From Circinella umbellata (lineage: Eukaryota > Mucoromycota > Mucoromycetes > Mucorales > Lichtheimiaceae): 64,000 nt of DNA. Positions 23,245 to 34,869 of this stretch are shown here, piece by piece. The notes beneath the pieces were generated by a model that was not told the origin of the DNA, searched no databases, and was given only the letters and a program-made list of their open reading frames with translations. Where the stretch lies: positions 496,001 through 560,000 of the forward strand of contig JAIWNF010000010.1 in NCBI GenBank assembly GCA_025093555.1, in the 5' to 3' direction. Numbering within the stretch: position 1 is the first letter of the stretch; each line of letters opens with the position of its first letter. A program made the translations under genes and the position numbers.

Positions 23245-24660
23245 CCCTTAATTCAAGATTCTTTCATACAACAAATACAAATAGAACAACGACGATCGAA
23301 AATCCTTCCTGCGAACCAGCCTTTTATTAAAGAGGTAAATGATGATAATAACGATTCTTTTAGTATACACGTTATAATAGTTAAAGTACGCATTTTCATT
23401 TTTAGATGGTGACTAATTAATGTTTAGGCTATTACTTTTTTAACAACTTCTTTTGTAAAGTCTTCTTTACCTACTCAATCACAACAACAACAAAATGTAG
23501 TACCAGTAAAAAGTTTCTTCGAAGGTTAACAAAATGATGTATTGTCTCGTATACTTCAAGCTACCATAATACTTTGGAGGAGAAAAGGAAAAATAAGAAT
23601 TATTCATACTGTTTATTATTATTTATTAATATATCAAACTTATCATGTAAGTCAAGAATGATTGGATCGAATTTTAGTTGCAAGATTATCTATTTATCCA
23701 AATGAATCTAATGATGTACGAAATGATTTAAAATCATTGGATTTTAGCGTGTTGAAAACGAACTCATTATATTAAAAGAAACATATTGACTGAAAGTAGA
23801 GTATGTAGTTACTATTATTTTAATGAGTGTTAGAACTAAAAGATATACATATAAAAGAAAGTTGTAATCAAAATAATAGTACTATGTATATATAGAATTC
23901 GAAACAAACAATATTAGATAAATGACTTGGTGTATTAGATGCAGTAGATGAATTATTAATTTTTTTATTCTGAATTACTTATTCAAATATCAGTACGTTT
24001 CCTCAATTGGAAAAGTAAGTAAAAAAAAGTTACTGGGGTGAATATAAACATCATTTACAGGTATATATATATTAGCCACATTATTATCATGACAATCAAG
24101 CAGAAAAGGTTTTTTTTTCTTTTTTTTTATGAATTGCTTTATCAGAGTTTGATCCATCGGATAAAATAGCTAATAATATAAAAAGTATATTAATATTAAG
24201 TTCTTTCCTTTGCTTGACAGCTTATCCAGATAGTGCTGTAATTTATTTATGATATATTATAGCCTAAAAGGTAGCTGAACAAGTTATTCAGCGGACTGGG
24301 AATTTTTGCATGAATCTTTTAAAAGGCCACACTCCACTATGTTGCTATATTCAGGTAAAAATAAAGTCCGTAAGGGAAAAATAATAAAAAACTATTTGTA
24401 CGTAATTTAAAATATATCAGAAATTCATATTTGAAAGCAACACAAGTAGAGGTAAAGTAATCATGACTTTCTATATATCCAAACGATACAAAATGATTTA
24501 TTAAATTCTAAACTTTCTTTTATTTTGTAACTTTCTATAGCTCGTTCGTTGCTACAAATATATAAGTTAAACTAAGGTATGCCTGAATGTTTACTCCATG
24601 GCGTCAATATATCGCATAATGCTGGCACTTTTAGACGCTACTGTTATAACAGCGGGTAAT
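23245..24660 (+). pseudogene. Relic of a multi-exon protein gene
   Basis: Short protein-like stretches on the plus strand are interrupted by stops and frame changes but separated by intron-like GTA...AG spacers. Examples are a segment reading KILPANQPFIKE near 23300, a Gln-rich FVKSSLPTQSQQQQ near 23460, LDRILVARLSIYPNESNDVR near 23665 and LGVLDAVDELLIFLF near 23930. A last piece, ECLLHGVNISHNAGTF, lies near 24590. The order suggests one decayed gene. The original family was not recognised. Confidence 0.4.
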
Positions 24661-24990
24661 ATATTTAATGGTAGCAAATAGAGAAGAAATTATAGATATA
24701 TACTAAATAATTAAGGTAATCTAATCAATCAATTATATTCTATGTAATCAGAACTGTATATCAAAAGATTTACATTTTGGGCCGTTTATTTGACTTGAGT
24801 ATAGTTATAAAAACACTTTTTTTAGTAATTTATAATAATTGTCAAAAATAAATTTACTATAAAGTAATGGTCTATATAATTTAAATATTGCTGCTACAGT
24901 TTTTTTTTTTTTTTTTTGTTACTGGAGAAAGAAAAAAAAAACCAATGCGTAATATTACAAGAATAAAGCTATATAAAGCTGGTTATATTA

Positions 24991-27105
24991 TTACAAATTG
25001 TAAAAAGATTTTATGGCTGTATTACTCTTAGCAATAAATTCTTTTACACCTGCCAATGAAAGATATCCGACGGGTCCATTGACTGCTAAATCAAATGGAA
25101 CAGGTGCTGTGTGAGACAAGGCATCAGCAATTGTTTCACGATCGAGTGGATAAATATCTTCAGCAAAACCAATACCAAATGGATCTCCAGAATCATTCAT
25201 TTCACTGCTCCAATCGAATTTACTAAGACGTGGAAGAGTCATATCCCATTCTACATCACGACGAATCATAGATACAATGCCATCAATAACTGGATCCAAT
25301 ACACTTGGATTAACAACATGAACACTTAATTCTTGAAGCAAGTGTTCAAATCGATCCTTGAGATCATCCACTTGTAACAATTGTGGCATAAGTGGCCGTT
25401 TGTTAAAACCAGGAAAAGTACTGTAGTTTCCAGTAAGCATATCTGCCATCTTGACAATAGCTAAACCGAGAGTGGTATCAACATCAGCAGGAATAAATAC
25501 AAATTGTTCAGAATCCAATCCATTTTGGTATACATAAAAGTTATTTGCTAAAGCAAAATAACCATCTGAAAAACCAAGAAGAACTTCTAATGCCAAACTA
25601 TATATTGTGATTAATTATAACACACAGATATAATTAAAATTAGTTTGTATTATTATTATTCTAGTAAACATTTTTGGTTATTTTACTTGATTTGATTTTA
25701 TTACCTTCGTAAAAGTGATTCCGTGTTGAAATGCTTTTCCCATTCGGAAGCGTCATGAGTAGAACCGTTTGCTAAGAATCGAGTCAAACCCATAATGGGC
25801 TGGTAACTTGGTTCACCTTCAGAAGGATCTTCTTTGATCTTATATTGATGATATAAAGTTTCATTTTCACCAAGATAAGCAAAGTCTGGCTCAATACCAT
25901 TGCTACTCTTTGCTTGATATAAATTGCCTTGCTTATAATCTTTATTTCCACCATCAAATTCATTACGTAACCATGGGTTCTTATAATTTTCAACTAAGCC
26001 AAATAATCCAACGGGGTGATCATCAATAAATACTCTATTAAAGAATAAAAAAAAAAGCAAAAGATAATATATCATTATGGTTATTATCATTGTTTTTGAT
26101 GGACCACTTTTACTTCTTCTCCCCCCCCCTCACGATATAATAAGTAATGTGTTTATTATATTTTACCTAACATAAGAAAACTGACTTGTTGGTATACCCG
26201 CTGCATAAAGTGATTTATATACTGTAGCTTCACGAATATAGGAAGGATCCATTCCGAGTGCACGTAATTTCAATCTTCGAAAACCATATAAATCATTGTC
26301 TGCGTCTTTGGGGATTTTGACATTGTAACTGAGTTTAGGAATCCATTTGGAAGATAAACCAGCTAATTCAATTTCTGTATTTTCAAAAGTAAAAAGGTCG
26401 TTTCCTCTAAAATAATCCCGATTATCCGTGACATAATGAATAAATTTGTAAAATAATGTGCTTGAACCGAAAAAAAAAACAGTTAATGCATTATACCTAA
26501 TATAAGTCATATTCGTAATGACCTTGACCTCTTCCCAGATATCAGTATGCATACGATCCATACCTGATGCATTTCCGTAGATATGGATGGTAGCTATCTG
26601 ACCTTCCAAATGTAAATCGGTATCTACACGATTAAATAAAGGATCATACAATGAAGGAACTGAAGGAATATCCCAAGAGTTTTGGGTTCGATTATAAAAC
26701 TCATATACAGTATCACTTTCTACAGGTTCTCTCATAAATGGTTCATGTTCCAAAATAGAAGAGCCACTTGCTTTAGCATAGTGATAACCTGATTCAGCAA
26801 TAGGAGCAGTGCCAGTATATACAATGTGTGATTCGGATGACTGAGTCAATGGATATTGTTGCTCATCCACCATGACAACCATAGAAGTATCTGCTTGTGT
26901 TATCAAGGAAATAACTTGATAACGAATTTCATCTTTTTGAGCCTTGACAAGACTACAAAGTAGTAGTACAGTAATTATACATAACGAAGGTAATAAGCCT
27001 AAAAATCGTAACGAAAAAAAAAAACATGGATTAGTTTAAAACAACACTATGTTTATTGTTGTTTTTATTACTAATAGTGTAGACTAATGTACCTGTAGTT
27101 CGCAT
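24991..27105 (-). CDS. CotH-type spore coat protein kinase-like protein 2
   Basis: complement(join(24991..25597, 25705..26034, 26167..26406, 26497..26998, 27093..27105)), 563 residues. It has a clean signal peptide: the 13-base exon 1 gives MRTT, then GLLPSLCIITVLLLCSLVKA. It is a close paralogue of the CotH gene at 16.4-18.5 kb. The internal introns lie at the same positions and phases, and the third exon is 240 bases in both. The paired Asp of FVFIPADVDTTLG (about residues 400 and 402) align with the CotH metal-binding DxD. There is no C-terminal GPI signal, so a secreted protein is expected. The third intron (26407-26496) is 90 bases and stop-free, so retention would add 30 residues. Confidence 0.9.
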
Positions 27106-27226
27106 TTTTTTTTCGTTAAGGTTGTTAAAAAAAAGGATCTATATGCTTTGTGTGTAGTGTGTAGTGTGTTGTTCTTATTCTTGTTATTTTTATTGTAATA
27201 GGTAGTAGTGAATATAATGTGGGGCC

Positions 27227-27239
27227 CTTATATATACTT
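27227..27239 (-). promoter_or_regulatory. TATA-like box of the second CotH gene
   Basis: On the minus strand TATATATAAGGG lies about 125 bases upstream of the start codon at 27105, next to a GC patch (GGGCCCC) unusual in this AT-rich setting. A plausible TATA element; position relative to a transcription start is not known. Confidence 0.4.
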
Positions 27240-28789
27240 GATTTTTTTTGTGGAATAAACAGGTCTGTGTGTTTTTATTTTGCCAAGTATAGCATCATGA
27301 ATGCGTATTAATGAATGACCTTTCAGCACGGTACTAATAATAACCGGTTTTTTCTACGTAGTTTAGAAAAAGGTTATCCTTCTTTGCTGAGTAAAAGAAG
27401 ACGTCTTGGCAAATTAATACCAAGACGATTATCCCTATAGTATGGTACACAGCCACAAATCTTGTCCCAATGGAGTGGATAACCTCATTTCATTATTATA
27501 GAGATCTATTGTGTTTGTTTGTTTGTTTTCTAAAAAAAATAAAGTTTAAACATTCCAACATTTATTTTTACTTTTCATTCTTTACTTTATTTGCTGAAAA
27601 CGGCCCGATATTATTATTCCACGGTTTATATCATTTTTTCTTATTTAGATTACTACATTCTAGAATAGAGTATACATTTCACCAAAAGCAGTATAACAAT
27701 CTTTATTCTTTAAGAACAAAAAATAAATAAAAACTGGATGTTAACTAACAATAGTAGCGCATAAAATATATACATTTTCAAATCTGCATAAGGACTTGAC
27801 AATAATTGTTATTTATTAGAAGCAAGAAAAAAAATAGGGTAGTTGCTTTTCTAGTTTTTTTTAAATACTTTTGTAATATATCAATTTTCAACTCTAACCG
27901 ACCCATAATCCTTATAGTGAACCTATATATTGTCTCTCTTGTCATGGGTAATTAATAAATCTGATCTATAGTAATCCATTTCCAAGTTTATTTTACTCTC
28001 GTGAGCTCTCGTGGATTATTCAATTCAATCAGGTGAACAAAAAATAGTATAAGAGAACAAAAACTATTTTGATTCGACTATAATGAAACCACTGTCTATA
28101 AGGGGAGGTCACATGGAGTATCAAGTTGGACTGGGGATCTAATTATCCGATAATCAAATTCAGATATTCCGTGCCATTCACTCTTGCTTTTATTATTTTT
28201 AAGAAAACTAAGAAAAGTAAATATTATTATTTGTTATTGTTAGTTCTTTTATATTCTTGAATAGATATATTAAATATGTATATTCTTTATTGATGTTATT
28301 GACTATGTTATTCGCATTAAATAAACCACATTCATATTAACTATTGGCTATACTCCATATTAGGTATGTACTATCTATAATAAGCAAATTTATTGTAATA
28401 ATGATACTATTTACCATCTTTCCTATCCCAGTTAACTATTGTATTTCTCATTAAAAAATATATATTACTGATGACCATGATTTAATGCACAGAGAGGTAT
28501 ATTAATGGTTTTGAACGTTCATTTTGTTTGTGATATTGAGCTTCTTAGACAAATAATAATTATGTAAAAATGTGTTTGGAATGAAAAAGTAGATTGATCT
28601 CATTTGTTTTTCTTTTAATTAAATTTAATATGGGTGTTATGTTTATCTTTGCCATACCAGGGATGTGTCCTCCTTTTCTTTCAAGCAACTATTACGAAAT
28701 AATAATACCAAGTTCATTATAATATATTGTCAAGTTTCATAAATGTAAACTACGTAGAATAAACTTGAATGATCAATAAGTTTGTTTAT
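27240..28789. other. Intergenic DNA between CotH 2 and the BSD gene
   Basis: About 1.5 kb, AT-rich. A plus-strand open stretch at 27470-27730 has no recognisable similarity and biased composition (Phe/Leu/Tyr). Nothing else was recognised. Confidence 0.5.
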
Positions 28790-30258
28790 TTATTCCCAAT
28801 CACTATCACTATCATCACTATCATCCTTGTGATTATTTTTATTGGAGGGATGTGTTGTATCTTCTTGTGGCTTCTTGTCATCTTTCTTGACTTGCTGTTG
28901 CTGTTCTTTTGAATCTTGTTGATTCTCTACTACTACTTTCTTTTCCTCAATAGATTTCTTTTCATTGGTTTGTTCTTCTTTTTGTTGTGTTGATGATGAT
29001 ACTTCATCTTCATCATCTGAATCCCATTTAAATTCATCTTCTTCATCCGCTCCTATATATATATATTATTATTATTATTATTATTATGGATTAAAAAAAT
29101 ACATAATCTTGATAATATATTATAGTCATTACCCTTTCCCCCCTACACCCCCTTTTATTCTTACCTTCAGCAATAAGTTGTCGTTTTTCATCCTCTTTTT
29201 CAATTTTTTCTGCATGATAGAAATATCTTTGCCAAAATAAGACATAAGTAACTTTGATAGGCACTAATCATTAATAATTAATAGACTTGTCAATAGAACA
29301 CATCATTTATATTTGTATATAATATATTATATATATAGTTTACCCAAGTTATCCATCATTTCACGTAAATCAGGGAATTCATCTAATATTTGTGCAATCT
29401 CATCCGTTTTCTTTTCCACATCAAATTGATTTGTATTGGTATCAGGTAATTGAGTTAAAAATGTATTAGGGTCCGTGCGCATTTCTGCTAACAAACGTTC
29501 TTTTCGTGTTGCACTGTAATAATATATAATTAGTATATATAACATTCATTTATTTTTTATATATACCCATCCACACACAAATTTCCCACTTCCCCCTTAT
29601 ATATATATATAAACTTACAAGATACGGTTAGTTCGATTACTACTTGTACTTTGTCTTCCTTCTGGTTCACGTTGTTGATCATCATCATCATCATCACTAT
29701 CAATCATATCAAGTGCTTTATTGACAGTATCCATTACTTCAGAACCAAACGTTTGTAAATATTGTTCTGCATAACGAGTTCCTTGATCCATTTCTTGACG
29801 TAATTTACCCAAATCCATATTATCAGGTAATCGTAATGCAGATGGAAGTTGTTGTGTTTGATACCATACATAACTCCAAATACCTTCTTCTTTATTTACA
29901 TTATTTTTAGCTCGACCTTTTCCTTTTATATCAGGCTTTACACTTTTAGATAGTTTATCCACTGTTTGATTCGTATCTTCTTTTAATACTTGAGCAAATT
30001 CTTGCAAGTCATTTCGAGTCACATTAACAACTTGTTCACTCTATATATAATTATTTAATAATGGATTTCAATGAACATTAAAGTAGGGGAGTGTACCTGT
30101 TTCTTTACAGTATCAACTAAATTAGACCATCGTTGACTAAAACCAAAATTATTAAAGGCATTTAAAATAACATCTTCTTGTTCTGGACCTTGTTTTTGTT
30201 GTTGTGTTCCTTGATTGGATTGAACAGCTTCATTTGTATATTGATAAACATCATCCAT
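28790..30258 (-). CDS. BSD-domain protein (Dos2/SYAP1-like)
   Basis: complement(join(28790..29052, 29165..29263, 29344..29513, 29619..30040, 30097..30258)), 371 residues. The N-terminal half is polar with a predicted helical region. A BSD domain spans about residues 195-275, with FATRKERLLAEMRTDP at its start and the diagnostic FWQRYFYH after LVPIKVTYV at its end. The C-terminal tail is highly acidic and Ser-rich, ending SDSDWE, like yeast Dos2 and animal synapse-associated protein 1. An Asp-run lies near residue 180. Yeast Dos2 is a cytosolic protein linked to ubiquitin, and the exact role here is unknown. Its start lies 166 bases from the stop of CotH 3, in the same direction. Confidence 0.85.
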
Positions 30259-30424
30259 GATTAGTTTAAATTATAAATTGAGAGTTGTCTTCAAAAAAAA
30301 AAGTTTGCATAAGAAAGAGAAATGGATTTTTTTTTTCGGAGGTTTCGAACATATGAGAAAAATAAGTTATTTTAATTAATAATGGATGGGGGAGGGGGTC
30401 TAAATAAAAAATAAAACAAAAGAA

Positions 30425-30789
30425 CTAAACGAAGCCCACATTAAATACAGTGGTACCAAAAATGACAAGTGCTATAAAGGGTAGTGTTACTATGCTATTA
30501 GTAGAAGAAATTGTTCCAGAATGAAGTTTAAGACTTTCTGATTCTGCTCCTAACATTGCATTATCTCGATCATCATTTAATGCATCTGTATCAATAATAT
30601 TTCCTCCTTCTTGAGATGAACCATCACTATTATTATTAGCATCTTGTGGTGTATTGCCATTGGGTGCTGTATCTTCTTGATCGAGTGCGTTGACGGATGG
30701 ATTGGTATATTCAAGTGCTTCCATAGCACTTAATATAGTTAAATCAAATTCTTCAGCAACAGCTTCAGATTTAAGTTTAATCCTATAGA

Positions 30790-30823
<34 letters not shown>

Positions 30824-32557
30824 TCAAATAATCATTGTTGTTATAAAAAAAAGAAAGATATAATATCATACCATTCAATTAAACCGAAATCAGCACCGCC
30901 TCCATTATCATTAGGAGCTGATACCTTTTCATATAAATTTCCTGATGTTTGTTCAAAAGTCCAACCAAAATCAATACCATGCTTTGCTACTTGTTTAATA
31001 CTACGATCCCATCGTAAATCCGGTGCAATATAATTGTGATAAGCAATGATACGAGGATTTAATGTTTTTTCATTAAATAAGATACGTACAGTATCTTTTA
31101 AATAAGTTTCAAACGTTTCACGCATTTTCTTATTTTCAAGTAATCGATTAATCAAAATACTGTCAGGATAACGTTTGGGATAATCTTTGTAAGAAACATT
31201 GACAAAATCACGACCTTCGGGTGTCATTAAATTAACACCAAATGTGGCATCATAATCTTGACCTAAATAATACCATCGATCATTTTCTGTTGGATCACAA
31301 TAAGCACCTAAATTGGTTTGTTCCATCCAATACCCATCCCAATCGGCTGTTAAATATTCCACAACCATGAATCTCAAGAATTGATCCATATCAAATCGTT
31401 TACTAAATTCTTCTACTTCTTGATCATTCTTGATATCCAAGTGTTTGAAGTCTTCTGTGAATTCTTGAAGTGGACCATATTTTTCAGGACTTGCTTTGTT
31501 TGCTTTCCATGCATCTTCATAATGACTTTCAGAAGAAGAATAACTAAAATCAGCTCCCGTAGCCCCATCATACAGTGGACCCATGGTAGCAGGTGGATCA
31601 CCGTCATACCACATGGCATTAATATAAGAATATTGAATAACATCATCCAACATATTAAAGGTACCAAAACCAACACCATTAATAAATAATCGAACCATAT
31701 TCGCTCGATTACCATACGTATCCAAAGCACCCAAAACATCGGAATAAAGTTTTTCACGCATTTGAGTAGGATCTTCTTCCATGTGACGAAGTTTAAACCA
31801 ATTACGATTATCTAAAAATTGGCCTTCAGGTAAAAACCAATCCCAACTTTGTTTGGCATTATTATGTTTTTTGCCTGCACCGTGAATACTAAAAGTGGTA
31901 TCTTCAAATGACCAGACTTGATCCGCACCAATAATTGTAAATTTGACATTTACTTTTTTTTTAGGTACGTTTTCAACAAGATCTTCCATTTCAAGTGGAT
32001 CCCCTGTAATGAAAATACTTGGAATATATTGATCATCCCATATAGATCCTTTGGGACCACCCCGTGTCCATGCATTCTATATTACAATAGATAGATATGT
32101 GTCAGTTCTGACATTTATCAAAAACAAAACAAAAAGTTTAAGTAAATTTTACTCACTTGTTTAATAGGATGTGGTAAAGGTGGTAAAGAAGCATAAGTAA
32201 CAGGTCGTTGGAATATATCATTTAATGTAGTATCACCATTGAGTGATCGTTCAAATGTTTCTTCAGCACCATCAACAACATACTAATAATAATAATAATA
32301 TAATCAATATTTATAGTATAGTATAAATTGAATAGATAAATAGATAGATTATAATTTACTTTATATGAACAAGAACCATTACAATCTGCTTGACCTTGAA
32401 AATAAGGTATATCAGGATCATTTTGTGTAAGTGGAATTCGTTGACCAGCTATAGAAACAGATACATCTTGTAAAGCACCTGGTGCTATGACTTTAAAAGT
32501 AGCCGCATTTACATATGCAGTAGCTATTACTAATCCAATAGCATAAGTAACATACAT
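30425..32557 (-). CDS. CotH-type spore coat/invasin-like protein 3, GPI-anchored
   Basis: complement(join(30425..30782, 30872..32076, 32157..32282, 32360..32557)), 628 residues. It has an N-terminal signal peptide (YAIGLVIATAYVNA), a CotH kinase-like region and an acidic Asn/Asp-rich stalk (about 520-590). A hydrophobic C-terminus (IVTLPFIALVIFGTTVF) follows a small-residue site, the layout of a GPI anchor. The segment MEQTNLGAYCDPTEND (about 359-374) corresponds to the surface motif region described for Mucorales CotH invasins. It is followed by the metal-site LGQDYDATFG (Asp at 382 and 384). Family members coat spores, and some Rhizopus members bind host GRP78. This one diverges from CotH 1 and 2 in sequence and intron layout. 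Confidence 0.92.
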
Positions 32558-33339
32558 ATTATTATTATTATTATTATATAATAGTTATTATTGTTAAAAT
32601 AGAAGAAGAAGAAAAAAAGATAGGAAAGGGTGTATATATATATATTAATTGAATTGAACGAAAGGAAAGGGGTGTGTAATAATAGAAAGAAGAAAGAAAA
32701 AAGAAGAAGGAAAGAAGAAGAAAAACAAAAAAAAAACAAATGAATTTTTAAGATCAATAATACAATCATAATTTCCCTTTGGTATGTTGTTTGTTGGTTG
32801 TTATGTAAACTTATTCTCTCTCAATAAAGCACTCTCAATAAAACGAGTTCAAATGAAAACGGTCATCTATTGAATTTTTTTATAATTCAGGAGGTTTTTT
32901 TTTCCATGATCCATTATTTCAAAAAAAAAAAAAAAAAAGGGGAGAGGAAAATAGTTTCGCAATAAACTATTTATTTTAACTGTTTGATAATAATAATATT
33001 ATATAACTATTACGTAGTAATCATGATTCATCTCCTAACAGAAAAATGTAGTCCATTTCAAATAACGTGTGTTTTTATGATCAATAACTTTTTCAGTAAT
33101 CCATTAGTATATGTTGTTATACAAAAGATGATAAGGAGGAGGGGAAAATTAAGGAGAAGTTTCTAAATAATTATAATAATAATAATCGACAGAATTTATA
33201 TATACAAAAAATTGAAAGGAGAAAGAGAATAAGAAACGGGGGGGGGGGGAGATAGGAACTATTCTATTTGTTTAAAAGGGTTATATATTATGTAAGTATA
33301 CTTGGGAGAGTGTATGTTGAAGGGTGGGAGGGAATATAT
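32558..33339. other. Intergenic DNA upstream of CotH 3
   Basis: Contains the presumed CotH 3 promoter with long TTC/CT-rich tracts (32600-32730), an A-run (about 32921-32938) and a ten-base G-run near 33239. No gene was seen. The G-run may be a hotspot of sequencing or slippage error. Confidence 0.5.
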
Positions 33340-34362
33340 CTAATCTATATATTTTTGTTTTGAATTTCGTCGTTCTTCTTTTCTTTGAGCTAATTTTTGT
33401 AACTTTTTTTCTTGTCGACGACTTAATTCCATTTGAGGTGCTTTCACTTGATTAAAAAAGGTATCCAACACTTCTGGACTTGTATCATCCAATGTATATC
33501 GACCCATTTTCCCTTGTCGATATTGTTTTAATATAAATTTACTTGCCATATTTAAATCTAATTCACCCCCTTTTGACATGGCACCAATTCGTTTTGCAGC
33601 TGATTCCAATAATACATTGACATTATTGGTAGGTTCTGACATATTATAATAAGACATATAATGTTCATATTGATGTCTTTTATTTAATTCATAAAGTAAA
33701 TAATCCACCATCACTTGTTCATCTGCTAAATGATCTCGTATCCCACCTGTCAATGCAACTCGTAAACTACGTACAGGATCTGATAAATGAGGAATCATTA
33801 CACCCGGTGTATCAATCAAGTAAATAGCTGGATGTTCTAATACTTTGACTGTACCCACAACAGCACGGGTCACACCCGGTTGATTTCCTGTCGCTGCTGC
33901 TTTTCCTTTATTCACACCTACATGCCGTAAAGCATTTAAAAGTGATGATTTCCCCACATTAGGCATCCCTACAATCATTAAATTAACTTGAGGAATAGGA
34001 TCTGCTAAAGCAGCAGCATAATCTAATAACGAACGAATATGTTTATGTGAATGACAACTTGTAAATAAAACAGGTGTATTTGGATTATGTTCAGCTAAAG
34101 CACGTAAAACAGGTTGTTGTTGTGTTGGATCAGCCAAATCAGCCTTGTTATATACAATTAATCGGTTCTTCTTGCCAACCACTTTTTCAAAGTTTGGATT
34201 GACTGAAGAAACGGGTATACGTGCATCACGTACTTCAACAACCAAATCAACAGAATTTAAACGTTCGGAAATAACTCGTAAACCTTTCGCCATGTGACCT
34301 GGAAACCAATTAATCACACGATCATAATGAAAGGTTGATCGTGGAATAAATCGTTGAACCAT
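33340..34362 (-). CDS. MTG1: Mitochondrial ribosome-associated GTPase MTG1
   Basis: Single exon, 340 residues. It is a circularly permuted YlqF/MTG1-type GTPase. The WFPGHMAKGLR signature lies near the N-terminus, G4 NKAD at 72-75, G1 GMPNVGKSS at 132-140, G2 Thr near 165, and G3 DTPG at 184-187. A Lys/Arg-rich tail follows. The family acts in late assembly of the mitochondrial large ribosomal subunit at the matrix face of the inner membrane. The start MVQRFIPRST was chosen because the upstream in-frame Met at 34419 adds a Phe-rich stretch untypical of the family. It is head to head with the G6PD gene, with 507 bases between the starts. Confidence 0.94.
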   Translation of the reverse strand: MVQRFIPRSTFHYDRVINWFPGHMAKGLRVISERLNSVDLVVEVRDARIPVSSVNPNFEKVVGKKNRLIVYNKADLADPTQQQPVLRALAEHNPNTPVLFTSCHSHKHIRSLLDYAAALADPIPQVNLMIVGMPNVGKSSLLNALRHVGVNKGKAAATGNQPGVTRAVVGTVKVLEHPAIYLIDTPGVMIPHLSDPVRSLRVALTGGIRDHLADEQVMVDYLLYELNKRHQYEHYMSYYNMSEPTNNVNVLLESAAKRIGAMSKGGELDLNMASKFILKQYRQGKMGRYTLDDTSPEVLDTFFNQVKAPQMELSRRQEKKLQKLAQRKEERRNSKQKYID

Positions 34363-34869
34363 AATTAAAATGGAGGGAAAAAAAAATGTCAGGGTGAAAG
34401 AAAATAAATAAATAAACAAAGTAATCTAAATACAGAAAAAAAAAAAGTAGTAACAAAAAAAAAACACCCCACTTGAACCTCCGAAATGATTTCGCATAAA
34501 GAAGTTTGTTGGACTTTAAAGAACTTCCCAGCATCCTACTTTTACTATAAGGAGAATTTACGTTGGGGGAAAGGAAAAAAAAAAAAAAAAAGAGCGCACT
34601 TTTTTTTTAAATACGGATTATCTCTTCCCGATCATTATAGAATTATAATATCGGAGGATCTCTTTTTTATCAAGTAAAAAAAAAAAAAGGTATGACGATA
34701 TATTAAAGTTAATGATTATGTTTAGATAAAGGTACCCCAGCTAAAGTGATATAAAAAAAAGGGAAACATACCCCGATTTTTTTTAACTCTTCTTCTTTTT
34801 CTCTCTCTCTTCCTTTAACTCTTTTTTCTTTTTCTCTTATTTTTTTTATCTTAAAAGCAAATATAATCA
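34363..34869. promoter_or_regulatory. Shared divergent promoter region MTG1/G6PD
   Basis: The only non-coding space between two oppositely directed housekeeping genes. It holds long A-runs and T-runs and, just before the G6PD start, a CT-rich tract (about 34775-34850) typical of fungal housekeeping promoters. No specific factor site is claimed. Confidence 0.5.

Noticed and set aside
31381..31757. Open frames on both strands overlapping CotH 3
   Set aside because: They are shadow frames of the long third exon, which has clear family similarity.
34363..34419. Upstream start for MTG1 adding 19 residues
   Set aside because: The extra segment is a Phe-rich low-complexity stretch over a T-rich promoter tract; family members start close to the FPGHM signature.
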